64,000 bases of DNA from Pyxidicoccus trucidator (GCF_010894435.1 NZ_JAAIXZ010000016.1:226998-290997), one strand, 5' to 3'. Positions 43,716 through 53,010 are shown, numbered from the stretch's first letter. Numbers and translations: made by a program. The notes: generated by a model not told the origin, from the sequence alone.

Positions 43716-43735
43716 GTCCCATTCCCTCCCTTAGC

Positions 43736-45436
43736 TTACGGCGACTTGGTGGCTTCCGCGCCACCTTCCAGGGTCGTCGCCATCACACCACGCTCGGCGT
43801 TCAGCTCCGCGCGCAGCTTTGCCTCCTCCACGAGGTAGTTCTCCGCCGCGCTCTTCAGCTGGCGGGCCTTCTTGATGCCCACACCCGGCACGTCGCCCAG
43901 CTTCGCCAGGTCCTTCTCGTTGGCGATCTCCTCCACCGTCTTGTAGCCGGCGAGGATGAGCTGCTCGATGGTCTTCTCTCCGACACCGCGCACGCGGGCC
44001 ATGCGCTCGGACTGGTTGAGCTCGTCCGGGTGGCGCCGTGCCTCCGCCAGCCGGGCCTGCTCCCTCTCATAATCCATGCGCGACAGCTCCGCCTGATCCT
44101 CGACCATGCGCTTGCGCGCGGCCTCCTGCATGGCGGGGATGCGGGCGGGGTCGATGCCGGGCATCTGCGCCAGCATCTCCGGATTCGCATCGGCGATGTC
44201 CCGGGCCTGCCGGAAGCCGTGGGCGTAGAGCGTCTCCACCAGCATCTCGTTGATGCCCGGCAGCGAGCCCAGCGAGCGGCTGGCGAACTCGCGCAGCTCG
44301 CGCACCCGGCTCTCGCTGTTGATGTCCAGCTTCCAGCCGGTGAGCTGGGCGGCCAGGCGGACGTTCTGCCCGCGGCGGCCGATGGCGAGGCTGAGCTGGT
44401 CGTCCGGGACGATGAGCTCCATGGCGTGGTTGGCCTCGTCGATGATGACGCGGCTGACCTCGGCCGGCGCCAGCGCCGAGCACACGAAGCGGGCCGGATC
44501 CTCGTCGAAGGGGACGATGTCGATCTTCTCCCCGCGCAGCTCCTGCACCACCGCCTGCACGCGGCTGCCCTTCATGCCCACGCACGCGCCCACCGGGTCC
44601 ACGTCCGAGTCCCGGCTGGACACGGCAATCTTCGCGCGGCCACCCGGCTCGCGCGCCGCCGCCTCGATGACGACGATGCCCTCGGCGATTTCCGGCACCT
44701 CCATCTCGAACAGCTTGGTCAGCAGGTTGACGGAGGCGCGGCTGAGGACGATCTGCGGGCCCTTGGACTCGCGCAGCACGTCCAGCACGTAGGCCTGGAC
44801 GCGGTCGCCCGGGCGGTAGGTCTCACGCGGCACCTGCTCGCGCACCGGCAGCACGGCCTCGGCGCGGCCCAGGTCCACGATGATGTTGCCGCGCTCGAAC
44901 CGGCGGGCAATGCCGGTGACGATTTCGTTCTTGCGGTCCCGGTACTCGTTGAAGACGTTCTCGCGCTCGGCGTCCCGCGTGCGCTGCAGGATGACCTGCT
45001 TGGCCGTCTGCGCGGCGATGCGGCCGAAGCCGCGGCGGAAGGTCTTCAGGCGGAGGATGTCGCCGTACTGGTCGTCCTGCGCCTTGGCCTCGGCGGCGTC
45101 CTCGTCCCGGTAGAAGATCTGGAAGACCAGCTCGTCCCCGGACTCCACTTCCATGCCCTTGCGGTGGGCCTCGGCGGTGGTGATCTGGTTGACGGCCTGT
45201 ACGGGGTCGACAATCTCATCCATGACGGTAATGGCCTGGAACAGCTCCACCACGCCCTTGTCGGCGTCGTACTTGGCCTCGAGCTCGCGGTCCTGGCCAA
45301 AGTGCTTCTTGGCCGCGGTCTTCATCGCGTCTTCGAGGGTGGCAATGAGCACAGCCCGGTCGATGCCCTTGTCCTTGGCGACCTGGTCGAGGACGAGGTT
45401 GAGGTTGACGGTCGGGTTGGCTTGCTGCGTGGCCAT
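43736..45436 (-). CDS. nusA: Transcription termination/antitermination protein NusA
   Basis: 566-aa NusA. It has an N-terminal RNA-polymerase-binding domain (residues 10-130), S1 domain (FERGNIIVDLGRAEAVLPVREQVPRETYRPGDRVQAYVLDV), KH1 and KH2 (CVGMKGSRVQAVVQELRGEKIDIV; AIGRRGQNVRLAAQLTGWKLDI), and helix-hairpin-helix repeats at the C-terminus (GVGEKTIEQLILAGYKTVEEIA; GDVPGVGIKKARQLKSAAENYL), as in longer NusA proteins. It follows rimP by 62 bp. Confidence 0.98.
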   Translation of the reverse strand: MATQQANPTVNLNLVLDQVAKDKGIDRAVLIATLEDAMKTAAKKHFGQDRELEAKYDADKGVVELFQAITVMDEIVDPVQAVNQITTAEAHRKGMEVESGDELVFQIFYRDEDAAEAKAQDDQYGDILRLKTFRRGFGRIAAQTAKQVILQRTRDAERENVFNEYRDRKNEIVTGIARRFERGNIIVDLGRAEAVLPVREQVPRETYRPGDRVQAYVLDVLRESKGPQIVLSRASVNLLTKLFEMEVPEIAEGIVVIEAAAREPGGRAKIAVSSRDSDVDPVGACVGMKGSRVQAVVQELRGEKIDIVPFDEDPARFVCSALAPAEVSRVIIDEANHAMELIVPDDQLSLAIGRRGQNVRLAAQLTGWKLDINSESRVRELREFASRSLGSLPGINEMLVETLYAHGFRQARDIADANPEMLAQMPGIDPARIPAMQEAARKRMVEDQAELSRMDYEREQARLAEARRHPDELNQSERMARVRGVGEKTIEQLILAGYKTVEEIANEKDLAKLGDVPGVGIKKARQLKSAAENYLVEEAKLRAELNAERGVMATTLEGGAEATKSP

Positions 45437-45498
45437 GGTCTTCTCCTAAAAGGGTCCACGGGCGTCCCTGCTCGGAGGGGCGCCCTGTATGTCGACGT

Positions 45499-45984
45499 CT
45501 AGAACTCGAACTCCAGGTTCGCCTTGGCGATGTCCTTGAAGAGGATGTGGAAGGTTCCGGCACCGTCCACCTCCACCGAGATGCTGTCGCCCGCCACCTC
45601 GGTCAGCGTGCCGGTGAAGTTCTTGCGCGGGGGGTCTCCCAACGGCCCGAACGTCTTCACCTTCACCTTCTGTCCCTTCACCCGCTCGAAGTGCGCCGGC
45701 TTCTTCAGCGGCCGGTTCACCCCGGGGCTGGAGACCTCCAGGCTGTACTCGTGGGGGACCAGGTCCTCCACGTCGAGCGCGGGGTCCACCGCGCGCGACA
45801 CCTGGGTGCAGTCTTCCAGCCCGACCCGCCCGCCCGGCTTGTCGATGAACAACCTGAGGATCCAGCCCTCGCGCTCCCGGAGGAATTCCAGGTCCACGAG
45901 CTCCAGTCCTTCACCGGCGACAATGGGGTCCAGCAGGGACATGGCCCGCTCTTCCACTGTCTGCTTGAGGTTCTTCTCCGACAT
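45499..45984 (-). CDS. rimP: Ribosome maturation factor RimP
   Basis: 161-aa RimP for 30S assembly. Blocks are GLELVDLEFLREREGWILRLFIDKPGG, LEDCTQVSRAVDPALDVED and YSLEVSSPGVNRPLKKPAHFERVKGQKV, followed by an SH3-like C-terminal domain. I chose ATG at 45984 (MSEKNLKQTVEERA); the frame stays open far upstream into the divergent intergenic region and the nitrilase gene, which is not coding on this strand. First gene of the nusA-infB group. Confidence 0.96.
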   Translation of the reverse strand: MSEKNLKQTVEERAMSLLDPIVAGEGLELVDLEFLREREGWILRLFIDKPGGRVGLEDCTQVSRAVDPALDVEDLVPHEYSLEVSSPGVNRPLKKPAHFERVKGQKVKVKTFGPLGDPPRKNFTGTLTEVAGDSISVEVDGAGTFHILFKDIAKANLEFEF

Positions 45985-46066
45985 ATCCGGGAAACAGGTC
46001 TCCAAAAACGCGAAAAGCGGGCACGCGGCCCACTTTTCGAGGTCCATCATCGAAAAATGTGGGGCG

Positions 46067-46096
46067 TCCGTAGCACACGCCCCGTCGGGGTGTAAA
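46067..46096 (-). promoter_or_regulatory. Possible promoter of rimP-nusA-infB group
   Basis: Minus strand: TTTACA (46096-46091), an 18-bp spacer, then TGC-TACGGA (an extended -10 with TACGGA at 46072-46067), 83 bp upstream of the rimP start. The -10 hexamer is weak; a CCCCGACGGGG palindrome fills part of the spacer. Confidence 0.35.
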
Positions 46097-46191
46097 GGAA
46101 GGACGCACCCTCCTGCTCCGGGTGAAACCTGCCCGACAGGGCAAGGAATTCCCAGGGGTTCCACGACCCGGACCGGCGTTATAACGGGCCC

Positions 46192-46995
46192 ATGCACCTC
46201 ATCGCCGCCGCGCAGATGGTGTCCACCGCGGACAAGGGCCACAACCTGGACGTCGCCACCCGCCTCGTGCGGCAGGCGGCCGGCCTGGGGGCCCGTCTGG
46301 TGGGCCTCCCGGAGAACTTCTCGTGGATGGGCCCGGAGCCCGAGCGCTCCGCCGCCGCCGAGGGACTGGACGGGCCCACCCTGGCCCACATGGCCCAGCT
46401 CGCCCGGGAGCTCAAGGTGACGCTGCTGGCCGGCAGCGTGCTGGAGACGGGAGCGCCGGGGGGCCGGCTCTACAACACCAGCGTCCTCTTCGGCCCGGGC
46501 GGAGAGCGGCTGGCCGTCTACCGGAAGATGCACCTCTTCGACGTGGAGGTGGGAGATGGTGCCACCTACCAGGAGTCCGCCGCGGTGGCGCCGGGGACGG
46601 AGGTGGTGGCCGCGGAGACGGAGGTGGGACGGCTGGGCCTGTCCGTCTGCTACGACTTGCGCTTCCCGGAGCTGTACCGACGTCTCTCCAGGGAGGGCGC
46701 CACCCTGCTCGCGGTGCCGGCCGCCTTCACTCTGATGACGGGCAAGGACCACTGGGAGGTGCTCCTGCGGGCACGGGCCATTGAAAACCAGGCCTACGTG
46801 CTGGCGCCCGCACAAGGTGGGAGGCACTCCGCCAACCGCCTCACCTATGGGCACGCCATGGTGGTGGACCCCTGGGGGCTGGTGACGGCGCGGGCGTCCG
46901 AGGGCGAGGGGCTGGCGCTGGCGCAGGTGGACCCGGAGCTCCAGGCGCGCATCCGGCGCAACCTGCCCTGCCTGCAGCACCGGCGGTTGGACTAG
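46192..46995 (+). CDS. Nitrilase-superfamily carbon-nitrogen hydrolase
   Basis: 267-aa amidase of the Nit branch. The Glu-Lys-Cys triad is visible: Glu41 in LPENFSW, Lys in YRKMHLFDVEV and Cys in SVCYDLRFPELYR. The latter is typical of Nit1/NitFhit-type proteins, whose known activity is deaminated-glutathione amidase. A metabolite-repair role is therefore likely. Divergent from rimP; next gene begins 69 bp downstream on the same strand. Confidence 0.9.
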   Translation: MHLIAAAQMVSTADKGHNLDVATRLVRQAAGLGARLVGLPENFSWMGPEPERSAAAEGLDGPTLAHMAQLARELKVTLLAGSVLETGAPGGRLYNTSVLFGPGGERLAVYRKMHLFDVEVGDGATYQESAAVAPGTEVVAAETEVGRLGLSVCYDLRFPELYRRLSREGATLLAVPAAFTLMTGKDHWEVLLRARAIENQAYVLAPAQGGRHSANRLTYGHAMVVDPWGLVTARASEGEGLALAQVDPELQARIRRNLPCLQHRRLD

Positions 46996-47064
46996 CGTGT
47001 GGGTGGCCGGGCCCGTTACGCACGAGTCAATCCCCAGTACACTGCGGTTCCCGGAACCCCCTAC

Positions 47065-47538
47065 GTGAACGGACGACGCTGGCCACCCATGCTGCTCGCG
47101 CTCGCGCTCTCGGCCTTGCCGCTCGGCTGCACCGCCGATGAGCATCCGCCCGCGCCCGCGCCCTCCTCGCGCCCCGCGCCAGTACCGCGCGCGCACCTGA
47201 GAAGCCTGAAGGGGGACGTGAAAATCAAGCGCGCCACCGCCGACGACTGGAGCACCGCGAGCGAGGGGCTCCCCCTCTTCGAGAACGACAAGGTGCGCAC
47301 CGAGGTGGGCGCGGGCGCCGACCTCGTCTTCGCCGCCGATGGCGGCACGGTGCACCTGGGCGGCGACTCCCTCATCGGCATCGCCGAGACGCGGCTCCGG
47401 CCGGGCCAGCCGCGCACGGACCTGACGGTGCTGCGCGGCCGCATCGACGCGGAGCTGGAGAAGCCCGCCACCCAGTCCCTCTCCGTCACCACCCCGGCGG
47501 CCACCATCCAGGCCGGAAGGGAGATTGTCTTCCAATGA
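47065..47538 (+). CDS. FecR-domain lipoprotein
   Basis: 157-aa lipoprotein. Signal MLLALALSALPLGC gives the lipid cysteine. The mature part holds a FecR-type domain (LRSLKGDVKIKRATADDWSTASEGLPLFENDKVRTEVGAGADLVFADGG pattern, residues about 45-150), which in other proteins reads a periplasmic signal or coats the envelope. GTG at 47065 gives the shortest sensible signal peptide. Its stop overlaps the ATG of the LysM/Fn3-like gene by 4 bp. Confidence 0.82.
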   Translation: MNGRRWPPMLLALALSALPLGCTADEHPPAPAPSSRPAPVPRAHLRSLKGDVKIKRATADDWSTASEGLPLFENDKVRTEVGAGADLVFAADGGTVHLGGDSLIGIAETRLRPGQPRTDLTVLRGRIDAELEKPATQSLSVTTPAATIQAGREIVFQ

Positions 47539-48428
47539 AGACGTCGCTGCTCATCCTGCTGGCGGGGCTGGGGGTCACCGCGCAGGACACGGCGGTGGTG
47601 GGCCCCCGCGAGACACTGCGACAGGTGGCGGAGCGCACCGTGGGCGACCCGGGCGCCGCGGGGGAAATCCAGGCCCTCAACGGGCTGACGTCGGACACGG
47701 TGGCCGAGGGCACGCGGCTGAAGGTGCCCGGACAGGAACGTGTGCTGGCACAGAAGGCCCTGGAGACGGCGCGCACCCTCGTCGGGGACGCGGGCGTGTC
47801 ACCAGAGGCCGCGGCGCGGCTCAAGGATGCGGAGGCGCACTTCCGCGCCGCCCGCTACGCCCAGGCCTCCGAGGCGGCCAACGCGGCCGGCAAGCACGTG
47901 TCCGCCGCCCCCGCGCCGAGCACTTCCGCATTCAGCGTGGAGGTGGGCCCGGACGGAGGCACCACCACCGTCACCGTGACGAAGGGCCCACCGGTGCGGG
48001 TGGAAGCCGAGGGCGTCACCCGGCCCGTTGCCGCGGGCGCGGCCGTGCGCGTGGACAAGGGCAGCCCGCCTCCCGAGCCACCCGCCCCCCTGGTGGCGCC
48101 GAGGCCCGCGTTGCCGGAGGATGGGGAGCGCTTGAAGCGACGCCCGGACGCGGCGGGACGGCTGGGCCCGGTGAAGCTGAGCTGGGCGGCAGTGCCCGGA
48201 GCGGAGCGTTACGAGGTGGAAGTGTCGCGCGACATTGATGGCCCCTCCGTCTTCGCCCAGTCTGTCTCCGCCCTGGAGCTGAAGCTGCCGGTGCTGCCGG
48301 CCGGACACTACCGGTGGACGGTGCGCGCTGTGGGCCCGGCGGGCCGCTCCGAGCCCGGGCCCACCCGTCGCTTCGAGCTGGTGTCGGAGCGACTCAAGCT
48401 CGAAGTGCAGAAGGGACAGTGGCAGTAG
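47535..48428 (+). CDS. Exported LysM-like/Fn3-like protein
   Basis: 297-aa exported protein. A short signal peptide (MKTSLLILLAGLGVTAQ) is followed by a LysM-like unit (VVGPRETLRQVAERTVGDPGAAGEIQALNGLTSDTVAEGTRLKVPG), a helical segment, a Pro-rich linker, and a C-terminal Fn3-like domain (VKLSWAAVPGAERYEVEVSRDIDG... LPAGHYRWTVRAVGPAGRSEPGPTRRFEL). Probably binds peptidoglycan through LysM. Translationally coupled to the FecR lipoprotein and 19 bp from the HD-GYP gene. Confidence 0.8.
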   Translation: MKTSLLILLAGLGVTAQDTAVVGPRETLRQVAERTVGDPGAAGEIQALNGLTSDTVAEGTRLKVPGQERVLAQKALETARTLVGDAGVSPEAAARLKDAEAHFRAARYAQASEAANAAGKHVSAAPAPSTSAFSVEVGPDGGTTTVTVTKGPPVRVEAEGVTRPVAAGAAVRVDKGSPPPEPPAPLVAPRPALPEDGERLKRRPDAAGRLGPVKLSWAAVPGAERYEVEVSRDIDGPSVFAQSVSALELKLPVLPAGHYRWTVRAVGPAGRSEPGPTRRFELVSERLKLEVQKGQWQ

Positions 48429-48447
48429 CCACCGGAGGAGCAGCACC

Positions 48448-50154
48448 GTGCGCCTTTTCAAAGCCATCCTCCTGTTGATGCTGGTGGTGGGCCTCGTCCC
48501 CACGCTGATGGTGGGCTGGCTCTCCGTGTCCCAGACGCGCGAGCTGCTGGTGCGCGACGCGCAGGAGCTCGCGCAGGAGCGGGTGAAGCAGCTCCAGCTC
48601 AAGACGGAGGCCTTCCTCGGCGAGCCCACCGACACGGTGGTGGGGCTGGCCCGCGTGCCCGGCTTCTTCACGCTGCCGCTGGTGGCGCAGCAGACGCACC
48701 TGGCCTCCGCCCTCACGCAGCGGCGCGAGGTGCTGGCCCTCACCGTGTTCGGCCCGGACCGCAAGCGGCTGCCGGGGCTGCAGGCCTTCTCCCGGCACGA
48801 CGTGTCCCCTTCCGCGCTGGCCGGGCACGAGGAGCGCGCCCGGCAGCTGCTGGAGGGCCTGGAGGGCCTGCGCTACTCGGACGCGGTGACGGGGCCTGAC
48901 GGGGGCGAGCCGGTGGTGACGCTGGCCTTCCCCGTGGGTGAGCCCGTGAAGGGCTACGTCGCGGCGGACCTGTCTCTGGAAGGGCTGCGGCGGATGCTGG
49001 AGCAGGAGCGCGTGGGCAGCACCGGCTTCGTGTACCTCGCGGACCGGCACGGGCACCTCGTCGCGGGAGGCGGAGGCCTGGCCGGCCTGGGCGAGGACGT
49101 GTCGCGGCGCAGCCCGGTGGCGCACCTGCTGCGGCAGCTGGAGCGCAACCCGGAGACGGAGACCTTCCACGTGGGCAACTTCGGCGAGGGCCGCAGCGCG
49201 GTGGTGGCCGCGTACACGGTGCTGCCGGAGGCCGGCTGGGCCATCGTCTCCGAGCAGCCGGTGGAGCATGCCTACCGGCAGGTGGAGACCATGGAGCGCC
49301 GCGTCCTGCTGGGGCTGGGCGGCGCCATCCTCGTCGCGCTGGTGCTGGCGGCGCTCTTCTCGCGCAACCTCACGCGGCCCCTCAAGGGCTTCACCACCGG
49401 CGCGCTGGAGCTGGCGCGCGGCAAGTTCGGCGTGGAGGTGGACGTCCCGCAGAAGAACGAGCTGGGCGAGCTGGCCCAGACGTTCAACTACATGAGCAAG
49501 CAGCTGCTCGCGTACGACATGGAGAACCGCGGCCTCTACGAGAGCCTGGAGAAGGGCTACCTGGAGACCATCGTCGCGCTGGCCAACTCCATCGACTCGA
49601 AGGACGCGTACACGCGCGGCCACAGCCAGCGCGTGGGGGACGTGGCGGTGGAGATTGGCCGCGAGCTGAGCCTCACCGAGCGCGAGCTGCGGCAGCTCCA
49701 GTACGGCGGCATCCTCCATGACATCGGGAAGATTGGAATCGTCGAGTCCATCCTCTGCAAGCAGTCGCGGCTGACGGACCAGGAGATGGCCATCATGCGC
49801 GAGCACCCGGCCATCGGCGACGCCATCATCGGCCCGGTGAGCTTCCTGGGCGCGGTGCGCGCGTGCGTGCGCCACCACCACGAGCGCTGGGACGGCACCG
49901 GCTACCCGGACCGGCTCAAGGGCGAGGACATTCCCCTGCTGGCCCGCATCGTCGCGTGCGCGGACACCTTCGACGCCTGCACCTCCACGCGCCCGTACCA
50001 GAAGGCCATGCCGCTGGAGAAGGCGATGGAGATTCTCGACAACCTCAGCGGCGCCCAGTTGGACCCGAAGGTGGTGCTGGCGCTGCGGCAGGTGCTGGCG
50101 AAGCAGGGCGTGCGGCTGGAGGGCCACCGGCTGCCGGTGAAGCTCGCCTCCTGA
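48448..50154 (+). CDS. Membrane HD-GYP phosphodiesterase with sensor domain
   Basis: 568-aa protein. Transmembrane helix 1 (ILLLMLVVGLVPTLMVGWL), a dCACHE-like periplasmic domain (about 30-275), helix 2 (LLGLGGAILVALVLAALFS), HAMP, then an HD-GYP domain with HDIGK (about residue 425) and HHHERWDGTGYP (about 474). The full HD-GYP motif suggests hydrolysis of cyclic di-GMP or a related cyclic dinucleotide in response to a periplasmic ligand. It starts with GTG; GGAGGAG lies upstream. Third of a closely spaced run with the FecR and LysM genes. Confidence 0.92.
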   Translation: MRLFKAILLLMLVVGLVPTLMVGWLSVSQTRELLVRDAQELAQERVKQLQLKTEAFLGEPTDTVVGLARVPGFFTLPLVAQQTHLASALTQRREVLALTVFGPDRKRLPGLQAFSRHDVSPSALAGHEERARQLLEGLEGLRYSDAVTGPDGGEPVVTLAFPVGEPVKGYVAADLSLEGLRRMLEQERVGSTGFVYLADRHGHLVAGGGGLAGLGEDVSRRSPVAHLLRQLERNPETETFHVGNFGEGRSAVVAAYTVLPEAGWAIVSEQPVEHAYRQVETMERRVLLGLGGAILVALVLAALFSRNLTRPLKGFTTGALELARGKFGVEVDVPQKNELGELAQTFNYMSKQLLAYDMENRGLYESLEKGYLETIVALANSIDSKDAYTRGHSQRVGDVAVEIGRELSLTERELRQLQYGGILHDIGKIGIVESILCKQSRLTDQEMAIMREHPAIGDAIIGPVSFLGAVRACVRHHHERWDGTGYPDRLKGEDIPLLARIVACADTFDACTSTRPYQKAMPLEKAMEILDNLSGAQLDPKVVLALRQVLAKQGVRLEGHRLPVKLAS

Positions 50155-50239
50155 CGCGGGCGGGCGCGAGCCCCGCGCCACCGGGCCGGAAGGATGGTAG
50201 GGAGGGGCCCGTGCTGTTGAGACTTCGGAAGGTGGAACG

Positions 50240-50578
50240 TTGAGTTTCTGGGACCGCATCAAGCCCGCCCCCAAGCCCGTCAGCGGCACGGACGTCCGCG
50301 TGGCCCCCGACGGCTCGCGGCTGGAGCTGGGCTGGGACGACGGCGCACGGACGGCCGTTTCCGCGCGCGAGCTGCGCCAGCAGTGCCCCTGCGCCGGCTG
50401 CGTGGATGAGTGGACGAACAAGCGCACCCTGGACCCGGCGAAGGTGCCCGAGGACCTGCGCATCAAGGAAGTCCAACCCGTGGGCAACTACGCGCTGGCC
50501 TTCGTCTTCAGCGACGGCCACACCACTGGCATCTACCCCTGGAAGCTGCTGCGCGAGGTCTCCCAGCCCCTCACCTGA
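50240..50578 (+). CDS. DUF971 / GBBH-like N-terminal domain protein
   Basis: 112-aa protein matching the DUF971 pattern: LELGWDDGARTAVSARELRQQCPCAGCVDEWT...DLRIKEVQPVGNYALAFVFSDGHTTGIYPWKLLR. The CPCAGC cluster probably binds a metal. The domain also forms the N-terminus of gamma-butyrobetaine hydroxylase and occurs beside Mrp/ApbC iron-sulfur carriers. TTG at 50240 is the likely start (GGAAGGTGG upstream). The kinase gene starts 30 bp after its stop. Confidence 0.88.
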   Translation: MSFWDRIKPAPKPVSGTDVRVAPDGSRLELGWDDGARTAVSARELRQQCPCAGCVDEWTNKRTLDPAKVPEDLRIKEVQPVGNYALAFVFSDGHTTGIYPWKLLREVSQPLT

Positions 50579-50607
50579 GCTGGGGCGCTCGCGCCTGGAG
50601 GACGTCG

Positions 50608-52437
50608 GTGCACGAACGCTATCGGCTCGTACGGCCCCTGGCCACCGGCGGCATGGCGGAGCTGTTCCTCGGCGTGGCGCGCACCGAGGGCTTCGAGCGC
50701 ACGGTGGCCATCAAGCGGGTGCTGCCGCAGCTGGCGCAGGAGCCGGACATCGCGCGCATGTTCCTGGCCGAGGCGCGGCTGTCCATGCAGCTGCAGCACC
50801 AGAACATCGCCACCGTGTACGACGTGGGCCACGGCCCCGGCGGGCTCTTCCTGGTGATGGAGCTGGTGGACGGGTGGGACCTGGGCGTGCTGCTGCGCAC
50901 CGCCGCGCGGCAGGGCCAGCGCTTCCCGCCGCACCTGGCGGCCTTCGTCGTCGTGCAGACGCTGGCCGGCCTCTCGCACGCGTACCGGAAGATGCACGAC
51001 GGGCGCCCTGTCATGGTGGCCCATCGCGACGTGTCGCCCTCCAACGTCCTCGTGTCGCGCGAGGGCGAGGTGAAGGTGACGGACTTCGGCATCGCCCGGC
51101 TGGAGGGCGCCTCCTTCACGGAGCCCGGCGTCTTCAGGGGCAAGGAAGCCTACAGCGCGCCAGAGGTGCTCCAGGGCGCTCCCGCCAACGCGCTGAGCGA
51201 CCAGTTCTCCCTGGGCATCGTCTTCCACGAGCTGCTCACGGGCCGCCATCCCTTCCATGACGTGAAGGAGCCCATGGCGGTGGCGTACGCCATCCTGTCC
51301 CGCGAGGTGCCCCCGCTGCCTCCGGACGTGCCCGCGCCGCTGGCCGAGGCCGTCCTCCGGATGATGGCCCGGGCTCCCGAGCGGCGCTTCCCGACGCCGG
51401 AGCTGCTGGGCGAGTCGCTCGCGCGGTGGCTGGCCCGGGCCGGCGAGCCCGCCACGTCGCACGCGCTCTCCGACTTCATGCGGCAGCTGCGGCTGGCCCC
51501 CACCCTCCGCGAGCTGGGTGAGGCGGGCGACGAGCCGCAGGCCGGGCTGGCTCAGGCCACGCGACCGTCGAGCCCGGGCACCTTCTCGCTGGAGGAGGAC
51601 GCGCCGCCCGAGACCCAACCGGGTGGACTCGCGCTCAGCGCCAGCGGACGGCTCGTGCACCGCTGCGCCCGCTGTGGCACGCCCCTGCATGGCGCGCATG
51701 CGCCGTGTGACGCCTGCGCCGAGGAGCTGTCTCCGCCCTCGCCCACCTTCACGCCGGTGCCCCCCGCGTCCGCGCTGGGGGGACGCTCCGGGCCCCTGGA
51801 TTCCGGAGCAGGTGCCCCGGGCCCGGCGGCGTCCGCATCAGCGGGCCGCTCCGCGCCCGGAGCCCCGGCCCATGCGCCGTCTGCGGGCCGCCCCGCCCCC
51901 TCCACACCGGGAAACCGCGCGCGGCAGGGAGCTCCGGAGCTGGCGCCCTCCCCCACCCAGTCGCTCGCGGACGCGAGCGTCCCCGAGCAGGGACACCGGC
52001 CGATGCGGAGCGTGCTCGAGCTGCCCGCCGAGTCCCTGGAGCTGGCCGAGCGCACGGCACGCCCGGAGAGCGACTGGCAGGAAGACCCGGGAGCCTCCAG
52101 GAGACGCTGGAAGCGTGCAGGGGTGGCGCTGGGCATGGTGGCCGTGCTGGCCGCGGCTGGAGCGTGGCTCTACTCGCAGCGCGCCGCGCTGCCGGGACAC
52201 CTCACGAAGCTGGGCGTGCCCGTGCCTTCACCGGCGCTCAGCATCATCACCAATCCGCCCGGGGCCACGGTGCTGGTGGAGGGCAAGCAGGTGGGAACCA
52301 CGCCGCTGGCGATGGACAACGCCTACCCCAGCGACAAGCCCCTCACCGTGCAGGTGCGGCTGCGGGGCTACCGCACCTGGAAGGGCACCTTCCGCGGCGG
52401 CGAGCCCGTCGAGTTCAAGGTGGTGCTGGACCGCTGA
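50608..52437 (+). CDS. Ser/Thr protein kinase with PEGA domain
   Basis: 609-aa membrane kinase. Catalytic domain (residues 3-270) complete: Gly-loop ATGGMAE, Lys in VAIKRVL, helix-C Glu (FLAEARL), HRDVSPSN, DFG and APE. A short zinc-ribbon-like HRCARCGTPLHGAHAPCDAC (about 350), a Pro/Ser/Ala linker, a transmembrane helix (AGVALGMVAVLAAAGAWLY) and a PEGA domain (SIITNPPGATVLVEGKQVGTTPLAMDNAYPSDKPLTVQVRLRGYRTWKG) follow. GTG at 50608 has GGAGG upstream and begins HERYRLVRPLATGG. The PEGA domain should face the periplasm. Active kinase, unlike the degenerate one at 29.6-32.1 kb. Confidence 0.92.
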   Translation: MHERYRLVRPLATGGMAELFLGVARTEGFERTVAIKRVLPQLAQEPDIARMFLAEARLSMQLQHQNIATVYDVGHGPGGLFLVMELVDGWDLGVLLRTAARQGQRFPPHLAAFVVVQTLAGLSHAYRKMHDGRPVMVAHRDVSPSNVLVSREGEVKVTDFGIARLEGASFTEPGVFRGKEAYSAPEVLQGAPANALSDQFSLGIVFHELLTGRHPFHDVKEPMAVAYAILSREVPPLPPDVPAPLAEAVLRMMARAPERRFPTPELLGESLARWLARAGEPATSHALSDFMRQLRLAPTLRELGEAGDEPQAGLAQATRPSSPGTFSLEEDAPPETQPGGLALSASGRLVHRCARCGTPLHGAHAPCDACAEELSPPSPTFTPVPPASALGGRSGPLDSGAGAPGPAASASAGRSAPGAPAHAPSAGRPAPSTPGNRARQGAPELAPSPTQSLADASVPEQGHRPMRSVLELPAESLELAERTARPESDWQEDPGASRRRWKRAGVALGMVAVLAAAGAWLYSQRAALPGHLTKLGVPVPSPALSIITNPPGATVLVEGKQVGTTPLAMDNAYPSDKPLTVQVRLRGYRTWKGTFRGGEPVEFKVVLDR

Positions 52438-52458
52438 GCGCGGGGCCAGCACCGGGCC

Positions 52459-52977
52459 CTACTTCACCAGGCGCAGGTGGCCCCGGCGCGGTGGCGGCGG
52501 GTCGTCCTGGGGCCCCTCGGGAGGGACTTCGGGCGGCTTCGGTTCCTCGGCCCGCTCACGCTCGGAGGGCACCTCGCGCAGGAAGGTACGCGGGCGCTCG
52601 GCGGCCACGGGCACCGGCATGGGCTGCTGCGGACGCGCCGTCGCGGGCTGCTGAAGCAGCTCGGGCGGCATGTCGTCCGGGTACATCCAGAACTCCTTCG
52701 TCACGTGGCTGGCGATGGCGAACAGCGCCGACCAGGGCACCGCCACCGTGAAGCGCGAGCCCGAGAAGCTGAGCGTGCAGCGCACGCCCCACTCGCCCAC
52801 CGTGAGGTCCGGCGGGTCGAAGCGGTAGGAGAGGTTGAGGCGCAGGTGTGCCTCCCCCCTGATTGAGGCGGGGACGAGCACGCCAGGGCGGCGCGCGTCC
52901 AGGTGGATCATCACCATCCCCTGGTCGAGCGCGGCCAGCAGCCGCTCCTTCTTGTCGAGACCCTTCTTGTCGTCCAT
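52459..52977 (-). CDS. sspB: SspB-like ClpXP specificity-enhancing adaptor
   Basis: 172-aa protein. The N-terminal 110 residues match the SspB fold (LLAALDQGMVMIHLDARRPGVLVPASIRGEAHLRLNLSYRF... SGSRFTVAVPWSALFAIASHVTKEFWMYPDDMP). A Pro/Glu-rich linker leads to the C-terminus RGHLRLVK, closely like the XB tail (LRVVK) with which E. coli SspB docks on ClpX. SspB carries ssrA-tagged proteins to ClpXP. It lies 33 bp downstream of smpB on the same strand and ssrA is in the same window, which supports the call. Confidence 0.78.
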   Translation of the reverse strand: MDDKKGLDKKERLLAALDQGMVMIHLDARRPGVLVPASIRGEAHLRLNLSYRFDPPDLTVGEWGVRCTLSFSGSRFTVAVPWSALFAIASHVTKEFWMYPDDMPPELLQQPATARPQQPMPVPVAAERPRTFLREVPSERERAEEPKPPEVPPEGPQDDPPPPRRGHLRLVK

Positions 52978-53010
52978 CGGTGTACGGCGAGAGAAATTCG
53001 GGCGCCCCTC

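Noticed and set aside
45985..47535. In-frame upstream extension of RimP
   Set aside because: It runs antisense through the nitrilase and FecR genes; RimP similarity begins only at 45984.
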